Below are positions 9,558 to 18,310 of a stretch of DNA of 64,000 nt, one piece after another (position 1 is the first letter of the stretch; every line of letters begins with the position of its first letter). Source of the stretch: Algoriphagus marinus. GTDB lineage: Bacteria > Bacteroidota > Bacteroidia > Cytophagales > Cyclobacteriaceae. Both the position numbers and the translations under genes were made by a program. Where the stretch lies: assembly GCF_001936475.1 (NCBI RefSeq), contig NZ_MSPQ01000010.1:1-64000 (forward strand), in the 5' to 3' direction. Under the pieces are notes generated by a model. The model did not search any database, was not told the origin of the DNA, and saw only the letters and a program-made list of their open reading frames with translations.

Positions 9558-10553
9558 TTAAGGATTTAATCTTGCCAAGATATCCTTTGCTTCATGCCAT
9601 TGAAGTCTTGGACCAAACTGGCTAACAATTTTCGAACTGGCCATAGAAGCTAATTTCCCGCTTGAGGCATAACTGTGACCATTCGTAATGCCATAGATAA
9701 AAGCACCGGCAAACATATCACCAGCTCCATTAGAATCAATAGCTGTTGTTTCGTAGGGTTCGATGTCGATAAAGGTATCCCCATCAAAGATCATCGCTCC
9801 ATTTTTACCTTGTGTGATTACAAATCGCTTGGCCACTTTTTTCAATTCCTCGCGGGCTTCCAAAAGATTGTCCTTTCCGGTGAACAGGATTGCTTCTTCC
9901 TCATTGGCAAAAAGTAAATCAACACTTGCCCCGATCACAGAATCAAAAGGCTCTCTGAAATATTTTACCATCGCAGGATCAGAAAAAGTCAACGCTACTT
10001 TGACTCCATTTTCTTCAGCAATCTTCTTGGCATGAATCATCGCTGCTTTTCCATTTTCGGAAGTAATCAAATACCCTTCGATATAAAGATATTTTGAGTC
10101 CTTGATCGCAGCTTCATTCACATCGGCGATGGAATAAGTCTGAGTGATTCCAAGAAAAGTATTCATGGTACGCTCCGCATCTTCGGTAACCATTACCAAA
10201 CATTTTCCGGTGATTCCTGACTCAAGATGATCCACATTTAGATTGGAAGTAACCCCAGCTTCTTTCATATCATCCATGAAAAAATGTCCCAACTCATCAT
10301 TGGCAACTTTGCAGGAATAATATGATTTGCCTCCAAACTGACTAACGGCAATGACCGTGTTTCCCGCGGATCCTCCACATTGTTTTTTAGCTGATGCGGT
10401 ATGAATTACTTTCATCAAGGCATTTTGCCGCTCTTCATCGACCAATGTCATCAGGCCTTTTTCTACGCCATTGTCAGTAAAAAACTGATCAGTGACTTTG
10501 AATTCGATATCTACTAAGGCGTTTCCGATGCCTGTTACGTCGTATTTTTTCAT
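9558..10553 (-). CDS. PfkB family carbohydrate/adenosine kinase
   Basis: This 331-residue cytoplasmic ribokinase-fold enzyme transfers phosphate from ATP to a sugar or nucleoside. The N-terminal signature appears as CGGSAGNTVIAVSQFGG (about residues 59-75) and the catalytic signature as DSNGAGDMFAGAF (about 268-280), with the aspartate as base. Overall it resembles proteins annotated as adenosine kinase in Bacteroidota. The substrate cannot be decided from sequence reading. The gene stands alone with its own terminator. Confidence 0.9.
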   Translation of the reverse strand: MKKYDVTGIGNALVDIEFKVTDQFFTDNGVEKGLMTLVDEERQNALMKVIHTASAKKQCGGSAGNTVIAVSQFGGKSYYSCKVANDELGHFFMDDMKEAGVTSNLNVDHLESGITGKCLVMVTEDAERTMNTFLGITQTYSIADVNEAAIKDSKYLYIEGYLITSENGKAAMIHAKKIAEENGVKVALTFSDPAMVKYFREPFDSVIGASVDLLFANEEEAILFTGKDNLLEAREELKKVAKRFVITQGKNGAMIFDGDTFIDIEPYETTAIDSNGAGDMFAGAFIYGITNGHSYASSGKLASMASSKIVSQFGPRLQWHEAKDILARLNP

Positions 10554-10712
10554 CTTTTATTCTGTATTGGAAAATTTTAAAATTGAAATATTGGAAAATT
10601 GGACTCAGAGGTTAACAGCACTTCGTTATTCGATATTCAGCAAGGTTCATTCAAATTTTTAGGATTAGAAAATTGTGACAGCAATGCTTTAAATCGAGTA
10701 TTTCCTACTTCG

Positions 10713-11876
10713 TCAATCGAAAATTCGATGTCTTTCAAACGGCTTTTCTCGATCAAATAAATACCGATAAGTATGGTGGGTTTTGTAAATATCTGCCAAA
10801 AGCTGTTCACAAACCCGCATCATTTTTGGATTAAAATCTCCAATCCAGTTCATCTCGATGGTTTTGTATTGGAAATCGCTTTTCCCACTCATCTTGTCAT
10901 ACTCCACTACCATCGCACTTTCCACACCCTTTCCCTGATGCTCAGGCACAACACCGAAGACCAAGCCCAGCATTTTATTCGGAGGAGAAAAAGTCTTGTA
11001 CCAAAGAAATTTGAGTTTTCCGAGCAAATCCATTTTGCCATTTACATGCTTAAAGATCTGATTGATCTCCGGGATCTGAATAAACATGGAAACAGGTTCG
11101 CCTTTGTAAAAACCAAAGTAAATTAACTTCGGATCTATGATCGGTTTCATCTTTCCAAACATCAGTTGAGCTTCTTTTAGGGCAATTGTTTTTCCCATAT
11201 GCCGAGCCCAGGCTTTGTTATAAACCGTCATAAAGTACTCGGGCGCTTTTTCCTGCAGCTCCTTTCCTTTGATATAACGGAACGTATAATCAGGATCGGC
11301 AATGATCGCATTTGCCCGCTTGATCATCTTCTCATCAAAGCCGACATTCTGCACATTTCGCGCGTAGGTGAATTGCTTGAAATAAAGCTGAAATCCATAA
11401 CTCTCGAAAAACTCCTGATAATAGCCGAAGTTCCAGGGCATGTTATAATTCGGTTCGGAAAATCCGTCCACTAACAATCCCCACCATTTGTCACGCTCGC
11501 CAAAGTTGATTGGGCCGTCCATGGCTTCCATACCTTCGCTTTCCAGCCAAGCTTTCGCAGTGTCAAAAAGTAAAAAAGCGGCGTCTCGATCCTTGATGCA
11601 TTCGAAAAAGCCTAATCCTCCGGTCGGTTGTTTTTCCTTCATCTTGGGATTGATGAATGCCGCAACTCTACCTATCGTATCGCCTTTTTCATTTTGCAAA
11701 AGCCATCGCATAGCCTTGGCTCCATTGCGAAAAAGCTTATTGGTTTCTGAATGAAAAAGCCCCTCAATATCTGCGTCTAGTGGCCTGATCCAGTTCTTTT
11801 CATTTTTGTAAAGCCTAACGGCCATCTCAATAAATTCGGTTTGATGGGCAGGGGTGGTGACTTCAATCAACTTCAT
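10713..11876 (-). CDS. GNAT-fold acetyltransferase-like protein
   Basis: This 387-residue soluble protein belongs to a family widespread in Bacteroidota and usually called hypothetical or N-acetyltransferase. The C-terminal half contains a recognisable acetyl-CoA loop (VFGVVPEHQGKGVESAMV, about 309-326) followed by EMNWIGDFNPKMM, typical of GNAT enzymes that end in a conserved Asn. The N-terminal half (IGRVAAFINPKMKE, GFFECIKD) looks like a second, degenerate GNAT domain. The substrate is unknown. It is monocistronic. Confidence 0.75.
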   Translation of the reverse strand: MKLIEVTTPAHQTEFIEMAVRLYKNEKNWIRPLDADIEGLFHSETNKLFRNGAKAMRWLLQNEKGDTIGRVAAFINPKMKEKQPTGGLGFFECIKDRDAAFLLFDTAKAWLESEGMEAMDGPINFGERDKWWGLLVDGFSEPNYNMPWNFGYYQEFFESYGFQLYFKQFTYARNVQNVGFDEKMIKRANAIIADPDYTFRYIKGKELQEKAPEYFMTVYNKAWARHMGKTIALKEAQLMFGKMKPIIDPKLIYFGFYKGEPVSMFIQIPEINQIFKHVNGKMDLLGKLKFLWYKTFSPPNKMLGLVFGVVPEHQGKGVESAMVVEYDKMSGKSDFQYKTIEMNWIGDFNPKMMRVCEQLLADIYKTHHTYRYLFDREKPFERHRIFD

Positions 11877-12006
11877 TCGGGGGATTTTAGTCTGCTAAAT
11901 TAGGGAAAGGGAGCCAAAGGGCAAAGAAGTAGTCCTCCCTAAGATTTCCCAAACCGACCGTAGATGACAGGCATCACAAAACCAAATCGATAAATTTTGA
12001 CCCTTT

Positions 12007-12681
12007 TTAAGTCAATCTTTGGAGCACATTTTCTCTATATCGCAACCCGATTGGAACCATCTGATTTCCAATGCTGATTTGATTCCCTTCGATAAAGGCT
12101 ACTTTCGAGATATTAATGATAAAAGATTTATGCGTTCTGACAAAAAGTGTAGTTGGTAATTCAGCTTCCATTTTTTTCATCGTTGTAGTGATTACCAGCA
12201 CCTGATTCTCAAGATGAACTTTGGCATAATCCCCAAAAGCCTCAAAGAATAAAATCTCGTCATAAGATGTCCGATACAATTTTTTATCCACTTTCAGCAT
12301 GATGTGATCTTGTATTGCGATTTGTGGTTTTAGCCGCTCTTTGACTTTTTGGATAGCTTGCAGAAAGCGATCAAAAGGAATAGGCTTCATCAGGTAATCC
12401 GCAGCATTTAGCTCAAATCCTTCCAAGGCAAATTCAGGATAGGCTGTAGTGAAAATAACCAAAGGCTTTTGAGAGAGTGATTTATAGAAATTAATCCCGG
12501 AAAGCTTAGGCATATTGATATCTAAAAAAAGTAGATCTACTGGACTCTTTTCGATTCCTAGCATGGCTTCCAAAGCATCTTTATACTCCCCACAGGGAAT
12601 CAAGTCCGGATGATCGGATACAAACTGCCGCAAAACATCCCTACTTAGTGGTTCATCATCTATTATGCAGCATCTTATCAT
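12007..12681 (-). CDS. LytTR-family response regulator
   Basis: An N-terminal receiver domain has the acidic pair DDE (8-10), phospho-acceptor D54 in LLFLDINMPKLSG and K99 in YLMKPIPF. A C-terminal LytTR DNA-binding domain (about 125-224) follows, with the typical FFEAFGDYAKVHL and FVRTHKSFIIN motifs. The start overlaps the stop of the sensor kinase as ATGA, so the two are translated together. The regulon is unknown; the lipoprotein gene immediately upstream may belong to the same unit. Confidence 0.95.
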   Translation of the reverse strand: MIRCCIIDDEPLSRDVLRQFVSDHPDLIPCGEYKDALEAMLGIEKSPVDLLFLDINMPKLSGINFYKSLSQKPLVIFTTAYPEFALEGFELNAADYLMKPIPFDRFLQAIQKVKERLKPQIAIQDHIMLKVDKKLYRTSYDEILFFEAFGDYAKVHLENQVLVITTTMKKMEAELPTTLFVRTHKSFIINISKVAFIEGNQISIGNQMVPIGLRYRENVLQRLT

Positions 12682-13679
12682 TTTAATATCAAGTTAACCT
12701 GAAAATCTTGCTCTGATTTTTTGATCTCAAAAACATGTCGATCCGGATAAATCAATTCCAGTCTTCTTCTCACATTTTCCAGTCCGATTCCTCCATACCT
12801 CCCTTTTTCCATGTCATCAATCTCTCCCAGATTATTTTTGATGGAAAAAGAAATAGCTGCATTGACCGTCAATTCGATCCTTACATAATCCTCCGAATCA
12901 TCTCTTTTAAGACCATGCTTAAAGGCATTTTCGACCAACGGGAAGAATAGCAATGGTGCAACTTTTACTCCATCAAGATTTCCTTTGACTAAAAATTGCA
13001 CTTTGGATTGGTCTTCCAGTCTGATTTTTTGCAACTCGATGTAATTCTCGAGCATTTCTACCTCCTTAGCCAAAAGTACTTGATCCTCTCCCACTTCATA
13101 CAACATGTATCGGAGCAGGTTCGAAAGTTCCAGAACAGTCTCTGCCGTCTGCTCGCTTTTTACCAATGCTTGAGAATATATACTATTCAAACTGTTGAAC
13201 AAAAAGTGAGGATTAATCTGAGTTTTGAGGGAATTGAGTTCCAGAGAAAGCTTTTCCTTTTCCACTTGCTGTAATTTATACCAGGACTTGGACAATTTGA
13301 TGAGAGTAGTCAAGACCAGGTAAATCAGGAAAATGGAGATCAAAACCTGCCATTCCGTAAAGGAAACCATGTAATAATCCGAGTCCATGAGTGGGAATAA
13401 AACCTCAAAAGTCAGCTCATGAATCCCATAAGTACTCAGCAAAAGCAAGGGGATACTCAAGAGAAATTTTAGGTGTTTTCCCTGATCGAGAAATTGGGGA
13501 ATCAAAATCCTCAAATTGACATAGACTAGGAAAAATAAGGGTACATGAAAGAGCAATGCATAGAAAAAGTCGATGAACTTAAACAAGCTTGCAATGGAAA
13601 AATAACTCCCTATAGCATAGATGGAAAGCATCCAAAAAACAGAATGCTGAAACCATTTGGAATTGATGAGCTTGACCAT
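12678..13679 (-). CDS. LytS/YehU-type sensor histidine kinase
   Basis: The N-terminus holds four predicted transmembrane helices (about residues 12-130) without an evident extracellular sensor domain. The cytoplasmic His_kinase family motif NPHFLFNSLN carries phospho-acceptor H158, and the HATPase N-box is LVENAFKHGLK. It forms a two-component system with the overlapping LytTR regulator. The signal is unknown; with such short loops it may sense a membrane state or a partner protein. Confidence 0.93.
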   Translation of the reverse strand: MVKLINSKWFQHSVFWMLSIYAIGSYFSIASLFKFIDFFYALLFHVPLFFLVYVNLRILIPQFLDQGKHLKFLLSIPLLLLSTYGIHELTFEVLFPLMDSDYYMVSFTEWQVLISIFLIYLVLTTLIKLSKSWYKLQQVEKEKLSLELNSLKTQINPHFLFNSLNSIYSQALVKSEQTAETVLELSNLLRYMLYEVGEDQVLLAKEVEMLENYIELQKIRLEDQSKVQFLVKGNLDGVKVAPLLFFPLVENAFKHGLKRDDSEDYVRIELTVNAAISFSIKNNLGEIDDMEKGRYGGIGLENVRRRLELIYPDRHVFEIKKSEQDFQVNLILK

Positions 13680-13688
13680 AAAAAGTGA

Positions 13689-14396
13689 TTAACTAGCTCT
13701 TTTATAAACCGCTGTTTCTTCAAAGACTGACTCATCATCTGAATATCGATCCAAGAATTTTTGTATTTCCTTTGGCTGAGCGGTAATAAGAATCGTTCCA
13801 TCTACATTTTCATGTCTTAACCTAATCAAATTACTTTCAAAAAGCTTGTTGAGTTTTTCCAAATCAAAGGAAGTAAGGTAAAGTTGATTGTTGATATAAT
13901 TCAACTTTATAAAGGTGTGTACTGGCATCATGTTGGATTCCGAATTTCCTTCTGAATATCTTTCAGCAGGATAAAGATCAAGAAAGAAGTCATCACCAAT
14001 TTCGGCTATATGTCCCACAAAAACCTGTTTATCCCCATCTTCCATACTCACGACTTGGTAGCTTTTATCATTGGACGAAGCAGTTGATTCATCTTCAGAA
14101 GTCCCATCAGATAGCCAGCCAAATGACTTCTTGATAAGACCAAATTCGATATAATCTCCAGACTCCCCTTCTATTTCCCACCTACCAATTAATTCGGGGA
14201 AATAAACCAAGGTATCCTCAGTATAGATGGGGAACAATGAATACACGCAGGAATTCATTAAGACCACCAAAAGCGAAAATGATAAAATTAGTTTTGCTTT
14301 TTTTATGTGTTTATAAATGTTTTTTAGGGACACATGGAATCTCGTAAGGCCAATAATCATTCCGCTGCGTGACGCGTTTGTTATGCTCGATTTCAT
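13689..14396 (-). CDS. Putative lipoprotein of unknown function
   Basis: I do not recognise the family. A hydrophobic stretch ends in a lipobox-like LVVLMNSC, with the cysteine at residue 50 of the longest frame. The first 21 codons of that frame come entirely from a ~86 bp dispersed repeat. A GTG at 14333 would give a normal 28-residue lipoprotein signal, so the true start may be 14333; I keep the ATG frame for coordinates only. The mature part has IGRWEIEGESGDYIEF, suggesting a small beta-barrel. It ends 10 bp before the LytS kinase start and may be co-transcribed with it. Confidence 0.6.
   Translation of the reverse strand: MKSSITNASRSGMIIGLTRFHVSLKNIYKHIKKAKLILSFSLLVVLMNSCVYSLFPIYTEDTLVYFPELIGRWEIEGESGDYIEFGLIKKSFGWLSDGTSEDESTASSNDKSYQVVSMEDGDKQVFVGHIAEIGDDFFLDLYPAERYSEGNSESNMMPVHTFIKLNYINNQLYLTSFDLEKLNKLFESNLIRLRHENVDGTILITAQPKEIQKFLDRYSDDESVFEETAVYKRAS
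14311..14396 (-). repeat. Dispersed ~88 bp repeat, copy A
   Basis: This shares its ends and spacing with two copies at 55625-55802. On the minus strand it begins ATGAAATCGAGC, has a variable middle of about 40 nt, then GAGATTCCATGTG and an A-rich AAAACATTTATAAACA end. The two conserved blocks are near inverted repeats of each other. It lies directly upstream of a gene, like the other copies. Confidence 0.7.
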
Positions 14397-14569
14397 AATT
14401 AGAGTATTTGAGTTGTTGACGGGCTCAAATTGCCTAATAAACTAAGATCGAGAAAAAAATATCGATGAACACGGTAAAACTCCAGACAAAAGAAGAATTC
14501 TCTGAAAAAACTTCGAATACAAGGAGCTAGCTTCTATAATTTCCCCAAAGAAACTTTACAATAATAAAA

Positions 14570-15439
14570 TCACCTCTTAGGTGCCAGATTCGGATAATCC
14601 GTGATAATTCCATCCACTCCCATTTCTAGAAGCTTCTCCATCTGAGGGGTAGTATTCACGGTCCAAGGAATGATTTTCATCCCTTTTTCATGAAGCGTCT
14701 GGATGATTTCAGGAGTCAAACCCACAAAGTAGGGAGAGAAAATCTTCGGTTGAAAATCCAATTCCTCCAAATCTGCTTTGTAAGTCGTGGCATTCTCCAC
14801 CAACATGGCCAGTGGTACTTCGGGATAAGTCGCATGGATGTATTTCAGGACACGGAAATCAAAAGATTGGATATTCACCCGCTCCCAGCCAATCGATTCG
14901 GAAATCAACTTGACCACTTGATCGGAAAAATCAGCTACTCCAGGATGGTAAATCCCATCTCCTTCGGGACTGCTTTTGATCTCTATATTGTAGTGTGGTG
15001 CAGGAAGGTTCATATCCTTAGCGTATTTCTCAGTCACGGCAAAAACATCTTTCAATAGTGGCTTGGCCGCAAAAAACTTGACTTGCTGAGGAAATCCAGC
15101 ATGTAATTTAGTCCCACAATCAAAGCTCAAAATCTCACGATACGACATTTCATACAGATTATAGGAATGATCTTTCGCATCAATAGCGGCTCCATCTGGA
15201 GTCAGACAAATCACCGGATTCATAAATGGCTCATGCGACAAGATCACTTCCCCGTCTTTAGTGATCGCCAAATCCATTTCCAGGGTCGTCGCGCCCAGAT
15301 CCATCGCTTTGATCATGGCAGGAATGGTATTCTCTGGCATCAGCCCTCTGCTACCTCTATGGCCTTGGAGATCGTAAGCGAATTGAGCAAAAACAGTCAT
15401 GGGTAAAAGAGCAAAAAGGAAAAAGAGGGATTTCTTCAT
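14570..15439 (-). CDS. Glycerophosphodiester phosphodiesterase
   Basis: This 289-residue secreted GDPD-family TIM barrel hydrolyses glycerophosphodiesters to glycerol-3-phosphate and an alcohol. The signal peptide is MKKSLFFLFALLPMTVFAQ. Catalytic motifs are GHRGSRGLMPENT (His plus Arg) and EMDLAITKDGEVILSHEP (metal-binding Glu/Asp and second His). The C-terminal IIPWTVNTTPQMEKLLEMGVDG..TDYP is typical. It probably acts in the periplasm in phospholipid turnover or phosphate/glycerol scavenging. It is monocistronic. Confidence 0.94.
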   Translation of the reverse strand: MKKSLFFLFALLPMTVFAQFAYDLQGHRGSRGLMPENTIPAMIKAMDLGATTLEMDLAITKDGEVILSHEPFMNPVICLTPDGAAIDAKDHSYNLYEMSYREILSFDCGTKLHAGFPQQVKFFAAKPLLKDVFAVTEKYAKDMNLPAPHYNIEIKSSPEGDGIYHPGVADFSDQVVKLISESIGWERVNIQSFDFRVLKYIHATYPEVPLAMLVENATTYKADLEELDFQPKIFSPYFVGLTPEIIQTLHEKGMKIIPWTVNTTPQMEKLLEMGVDGIITDYPNLAPKR

Positions 15440-15491
15440 GGTTTAAAAATAGAATCTTTTGAACGAATTGGAAGAAAAGAATCTGTTATGC

Positions 15492-16676
15492 TTATTTTAA
15501 GAATTGACCCATGGTTGCCATATTCATTTGAGTAGAAGCAAATTTATCCGCATTCAATCCATTGGGGAAACCGGATTGACCATCAGCCAATTTCAAGGTA
15601 TCTCCTGCTCCATAAGATTTCCCTTGTTCTTTATTATATGCAATTTGATCTAAGATATCACCATCAAAACTGTAAAAACGCCAAATACCAACTCGTTCAT
15701 TTCCTGAAAGTTGACCTAAAGCTGAAATCCTATTTGATTCAGGAAAATAAAAATACCAAGTCCCTTTTTGGATTCCTTTGGAGATCTTTCCTTTGGCAAG
15801 AACTTGTCCTTGTTCATTATAGAAATATCTTTTTCCATTGCCATTTTTTACCTTGCTTTTATCCAATTCCAAATTTTCAAACTGAAATTCCCCGAGAGAA
15901 ACCAATTTTCCTTGTTGGTATTGCTCTGCTTGCAAAAACTTTTCTTCTGAATCAACAAGCTGCCATTCACCTTCCTTAAGGCCGTTTTTATAGGTTCCTT
16001 TTCTATAAAATCCCGGAAGGATTTCTAATTTCTCAAGCCATTCTCCAACCGGAATATTCTTAGCAAATTGACCTTTATATTTAATTTCCGAATCAGGCAG
16101 GTAATAAGCATAAGGACCATCCAATTCTCCTTTTTTGAATACTCCCTCCCATTCTACGCTTCCATCGGGAAAATATCCAATAGATTTTCCATCCAAATAG
16201 CCTTGACTATAACTCAGCGAAGTTTTGAGTTCGCCAGATTTTAGATATTCTATCCACTCCCCGTCCTTTTTACCTTCCAAAATAGTACCTGTAAAATGTA
16301 GCTCCCCTTCTTCGTCAAATTCGGTAAAATCACCATCCAAAACTCCGTTAGTCATATTAGTGACTATTTTGGGCTGGCCGTTTGGATGATTCTCCAAAAA
16401 ACTTCCATTTGGGACGCCTTTTTGGAAGACTATGACAAACAACGGGAACTCTTGATTATAATCTCGGGCAAACTCCTCTGGGTCGGCTTGAAGTAATGAG
16501 TTTTTAGGAAGCTCATCTGGATCATTTTTAGTATAAACTTTCCATTCTCCTTCTTTTTCCTCCCCTTCAATCACACCTACTCCTATAAGATTAGTATTGC
16601 CAAAATAATAATATCCAGTGTCCAAAGTTTCTGTCTGAAGAAACAGTGATACTAGTGCAAAAGCGATCAAATACAT
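15492..16676 (-). CDS. YwqK/MORN-repeat secreted protein
   Basis: A signal peptide (MYLIAFALVSLFLQTE) is followed by many MORN-like repeats of about 20-24 residues, of the form G..DG.W..Y...G (for example KKDGEWIEYLKSGELK, ELDGPYAYYLPDSEIK, LKEGEWQLVDSEEK). This pattern is seen in proteins often labelled YwqK-family antitoxin in Bacteroidota, a name that probably does not reflect function here. It is likely a secreted or surface repeat protein. It lies just downstream of the stray rimO fragment. Confidence 0.8.
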   Translation of the reverse strand: MYLIAFALVSLFLQTETLDTGYYYFGNTNLIGVGVIEGEEKEGEWKVYTKNDPDELPKNSLLQADPEEFARDYNQEFPLFVIVFQKGVPNGSFLENHPNGQPKIVTNMTNGVLDGDFTEFDEEGELHFTGTILEGKKDGEWIEYLKSGELKTSLSYSQGYLDGKSIGYFPDGSVEWEGVFKKGELDGPYAYYLPDSEIKYKGQFAKNIPVGEWLEKLEILPGFYRKGTYKNGLKEGEWQLVDSEEKFLQAEQYQQGKLVSLGEFQFENLELDKSKVKNGNGKRYFYNEQGQVLAKGKISKGIQKGTWYFYFPESNRISALGQLSGNERVGIWRFYSFDGDILDQIAYNKEQGKSYGAGDTLKLADGQSGFPNGLNADKFASTQMNMATMGQFLK

Positions 16677-16735
16677 CTAAAAAATTATTTGGTTTCAGAC
16701 AAAATACAAAAGTCAGAACAAAATTAAAAACCGGA

Positions 16736-16836
16736 TTACTCCTCCACAGTAGCAAACAAATCAAATTCCGTTGCATCGGTGATTTTCGCTTGCACAAAGT
16801 CCCCCACTCGGCAATAATGCTTGGCCGAATTAATTA
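16736..16836 (-). pseudogene. Detached copy of the rimO 3' end
   Basis: Read on the minus strand, this piece translates to the last ~33 codons of RimO, including AKHYCRVGDFVQAKITDATE, with its own stop at 16736-16738. Over 65 bp (16758-16822 against 18330-18394) it differs from the intact rimO 3' end at only 3 positions by my count. No upstream radical-SAM part is present, so it cannot be functional. It flanks the propeller gene 16920-18068 on the side opposite rimO, giving a direct repeat around that gene. Confidence 0.88.
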
Positions 16837-16919
16837 ATTCTTTTGCGTGCTGCTTCTTAGGAAGCAATACTAAACTCAATTAGTACATTTCAATATTTAC
16901 CAATCCCTTCTTTCAAGAA

Positions 16920-18068
16920 CTATCTTAAATCACTAAAATCAAACGTATGAATAACCATTTCATCCTCATTAAATTCAGGATTGTCGGGATGCATGGGGAA
17001 GAGGTTCAGTCCTTTTTCATCCACAAAATAATGATGCGCTAAATAAGTGTTTCTAGGAAGCGTAAATTCCTTGATCAACGAAAAGTCCGAACCGTCATAA
17101 ACACTGATTGTGAAATATATTGGAGTCTCACTGAATTTCATGGCATCAATATCTTCTGAAAATTCTTCTCCAGGCCATCCGAATCGATAAATTAAATTTT
17201 TATTAGGATCAAAAGTAAGTCCGAAATTCTCCGAATATTTGTAAGCCAAACGCATATGATCAGCTAGGGAACTAGACATTCTCGGAGATTGATAATATTC
17301 GTTAGAAAAGTTGTTAATTAAATCTGTTTGAAGTTGATGTTCTTTGAAGTCAACACCATTGAAATCAACTTCATAAAGCGTGTTACTTTGGCCATCAAGA
17401 AGCAGTAGGGCATTTGCGGTTGTGGTAAGTCCGAAGTCAATTGTGTTTTTAAATTTTAGAATAGATACAGGAACTCGGAAATCCAGGTATTCAAAAGTTC
17501 CTTTATTTTTATTGAATAAAAGGATGGGTGGGTATTCTTGTAGCGCATTTTCATTCAGATCAGATGGCGAAACATTTTTTAGATCTCGCAAACTGAGGTA
17601 AAAATCCCCTGAATTATTAGCTTGAATCATATAAGAATACCTAGTCATTGAAACTATCACATTTCCAAGTTTTGAATAGTCATAGTAATCATAATCTGAA
17701 AACCTTTCTCCTTTAGAATTGATCAAGCTTAATTCAAATGCTGCGGTGGGAATATAAATACTATCAGGATTTGATAAAAAGAAACCTAATGGACTACCGA
17801 GACCATCGGGCCCATCTCTTTCCATTTTTATCGTTTTTTTTAGATTTTTTGTAGTGAGATCAAAAACGCTGATGGACTCCCGGTCTGAGTTCCACCAATA
17901 CAAGTCTCCACCAACATACTGAAGGGTTCTCGTCATTGTTTCAGTTTTCCGATCAATAGGAATAATCGTTGTATCAGTAATATAATCCAGAGGATTGGTA
18001 GATAAATCCTTCTTTTCTGCACAGGAAAAAATGCTTACTAACATTAATATGATTAAGGTGTTTTTCAT
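16920..18068 (-). CDS. Six-bladed beta-propeller lipoprotein (DUF4221/TolB-like)
   Basis: A lipoprotein signal peptide ends in IFSC (Cys at about residue 16). The rest is beta-rich with repeated strand motifs (DLYWWNSDRESISVFDLTTK, NTLYEVDFNG, NLIYRFGW), typical of the Bacteroidota propeller proteins catalogued as DUF4221 or TolB-like six-bladed propellers. It is one of six such genes in this window. It lies between intact rimO and a copy of the rimO 3' end. No small peptide gene precedes it, unlike the 34.5-39.6 kb copies. Function is unknown; outer-membrane or surface anchoring is inferred from the lipobox. Confidence 0.8.
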   Translation of the reverse strand: MKNTLIILMLVSIFSCAEKKDLSTNPLDYITDTTIIPIDRKTETMTRTLQYVGGDLYWWNSDRESISVFDLTTKNLKKTIKMERDGPDGLGSPLGFFLSNPDSIYIPTAAFELSLINSKGERFSDYDYYDYSKLGNVIVSMTRYSYMIQANNSGDFYLSLRDLKNVSPSDLNENALQEYPPILLFNKNKGTFEYLDFRVPVSILKFKNTIDFGLTTTANALLLLDGQSNTLYEVDFNGVDFKEHQLQTDLINNFSNEYYQSPRMSSSLADHMRLAYKYSENFGLTFDPNKNLIYRFGWPGEEFSEDIDAMKFSETPIYFTISVYDGSDFSLIKEFTLPRNTYLAHHYFVDEKGLNLFPMHPDNPEFNEDEMVIHTFDFSDLR

Positions 18069-18137
18069 AAAAGTTATAACTCAAATTAAACATAGTTGAA
18101 AAGTAAAACCTGAATTATAAGTTATAAAAAGATATTA

Positions 18138-18146
18138 CCCCCCCCC
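18138..18146. repeat. Nine-cytosine homopolymer tract
   Basis: Nine C residues in a row stand about 70 bp upstream of the propeller gene start at 18068 in an otherwise AT-rich intergenic region. Such a tract is prone to slippage and lies where promoter spacing could be affected. Confidence 0.9.
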
Positions 18147-18253
18147 TTGTTTGTTAAGGATATGAGGCGATAAATTAGTTTAAACGGGATTTTTAAAGGT
18201 TTATTTCTTACAACTTTCTGAGTTGTCTTGCTACTAACAAAGCACACCATAGT

Positions 18254-18281
18254 AAAAAAAAGCTGCTTCCTGAGAAGCAGC
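18254..18281 (-). terminator. Rho-independent terminator of rimO
   Basis: A perfect 8 bp GCTGCTTC/GAAGCAGC stem with a 4 nt loop is followed on the minus strand by eight T residues (18254-18261). It lies about 30 bp after the rimO stop and separates rimO from the propeller gene. Confidence 0.9.
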
Positions 18282-18310
18282 ATAAGTTGAGTAAGATCTA
18301 AAGATAAATT

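Noticed and set aside
15492..16676. Treating the YwqK/MORN protein as an antitoxin
   Set aside because: It has a signal peptide, and no toxin-like partner lies next to it. The family label is probably a naming artefact.
16848..16868. Hairpin-like GCTGCTTC/GAAGCA beside the rimO fragment as a duplicated rimO terminator
   Set aside because: It resembles the real terminator stem but lies on the other side of the fragment and has no T tract; similarity may be chance.
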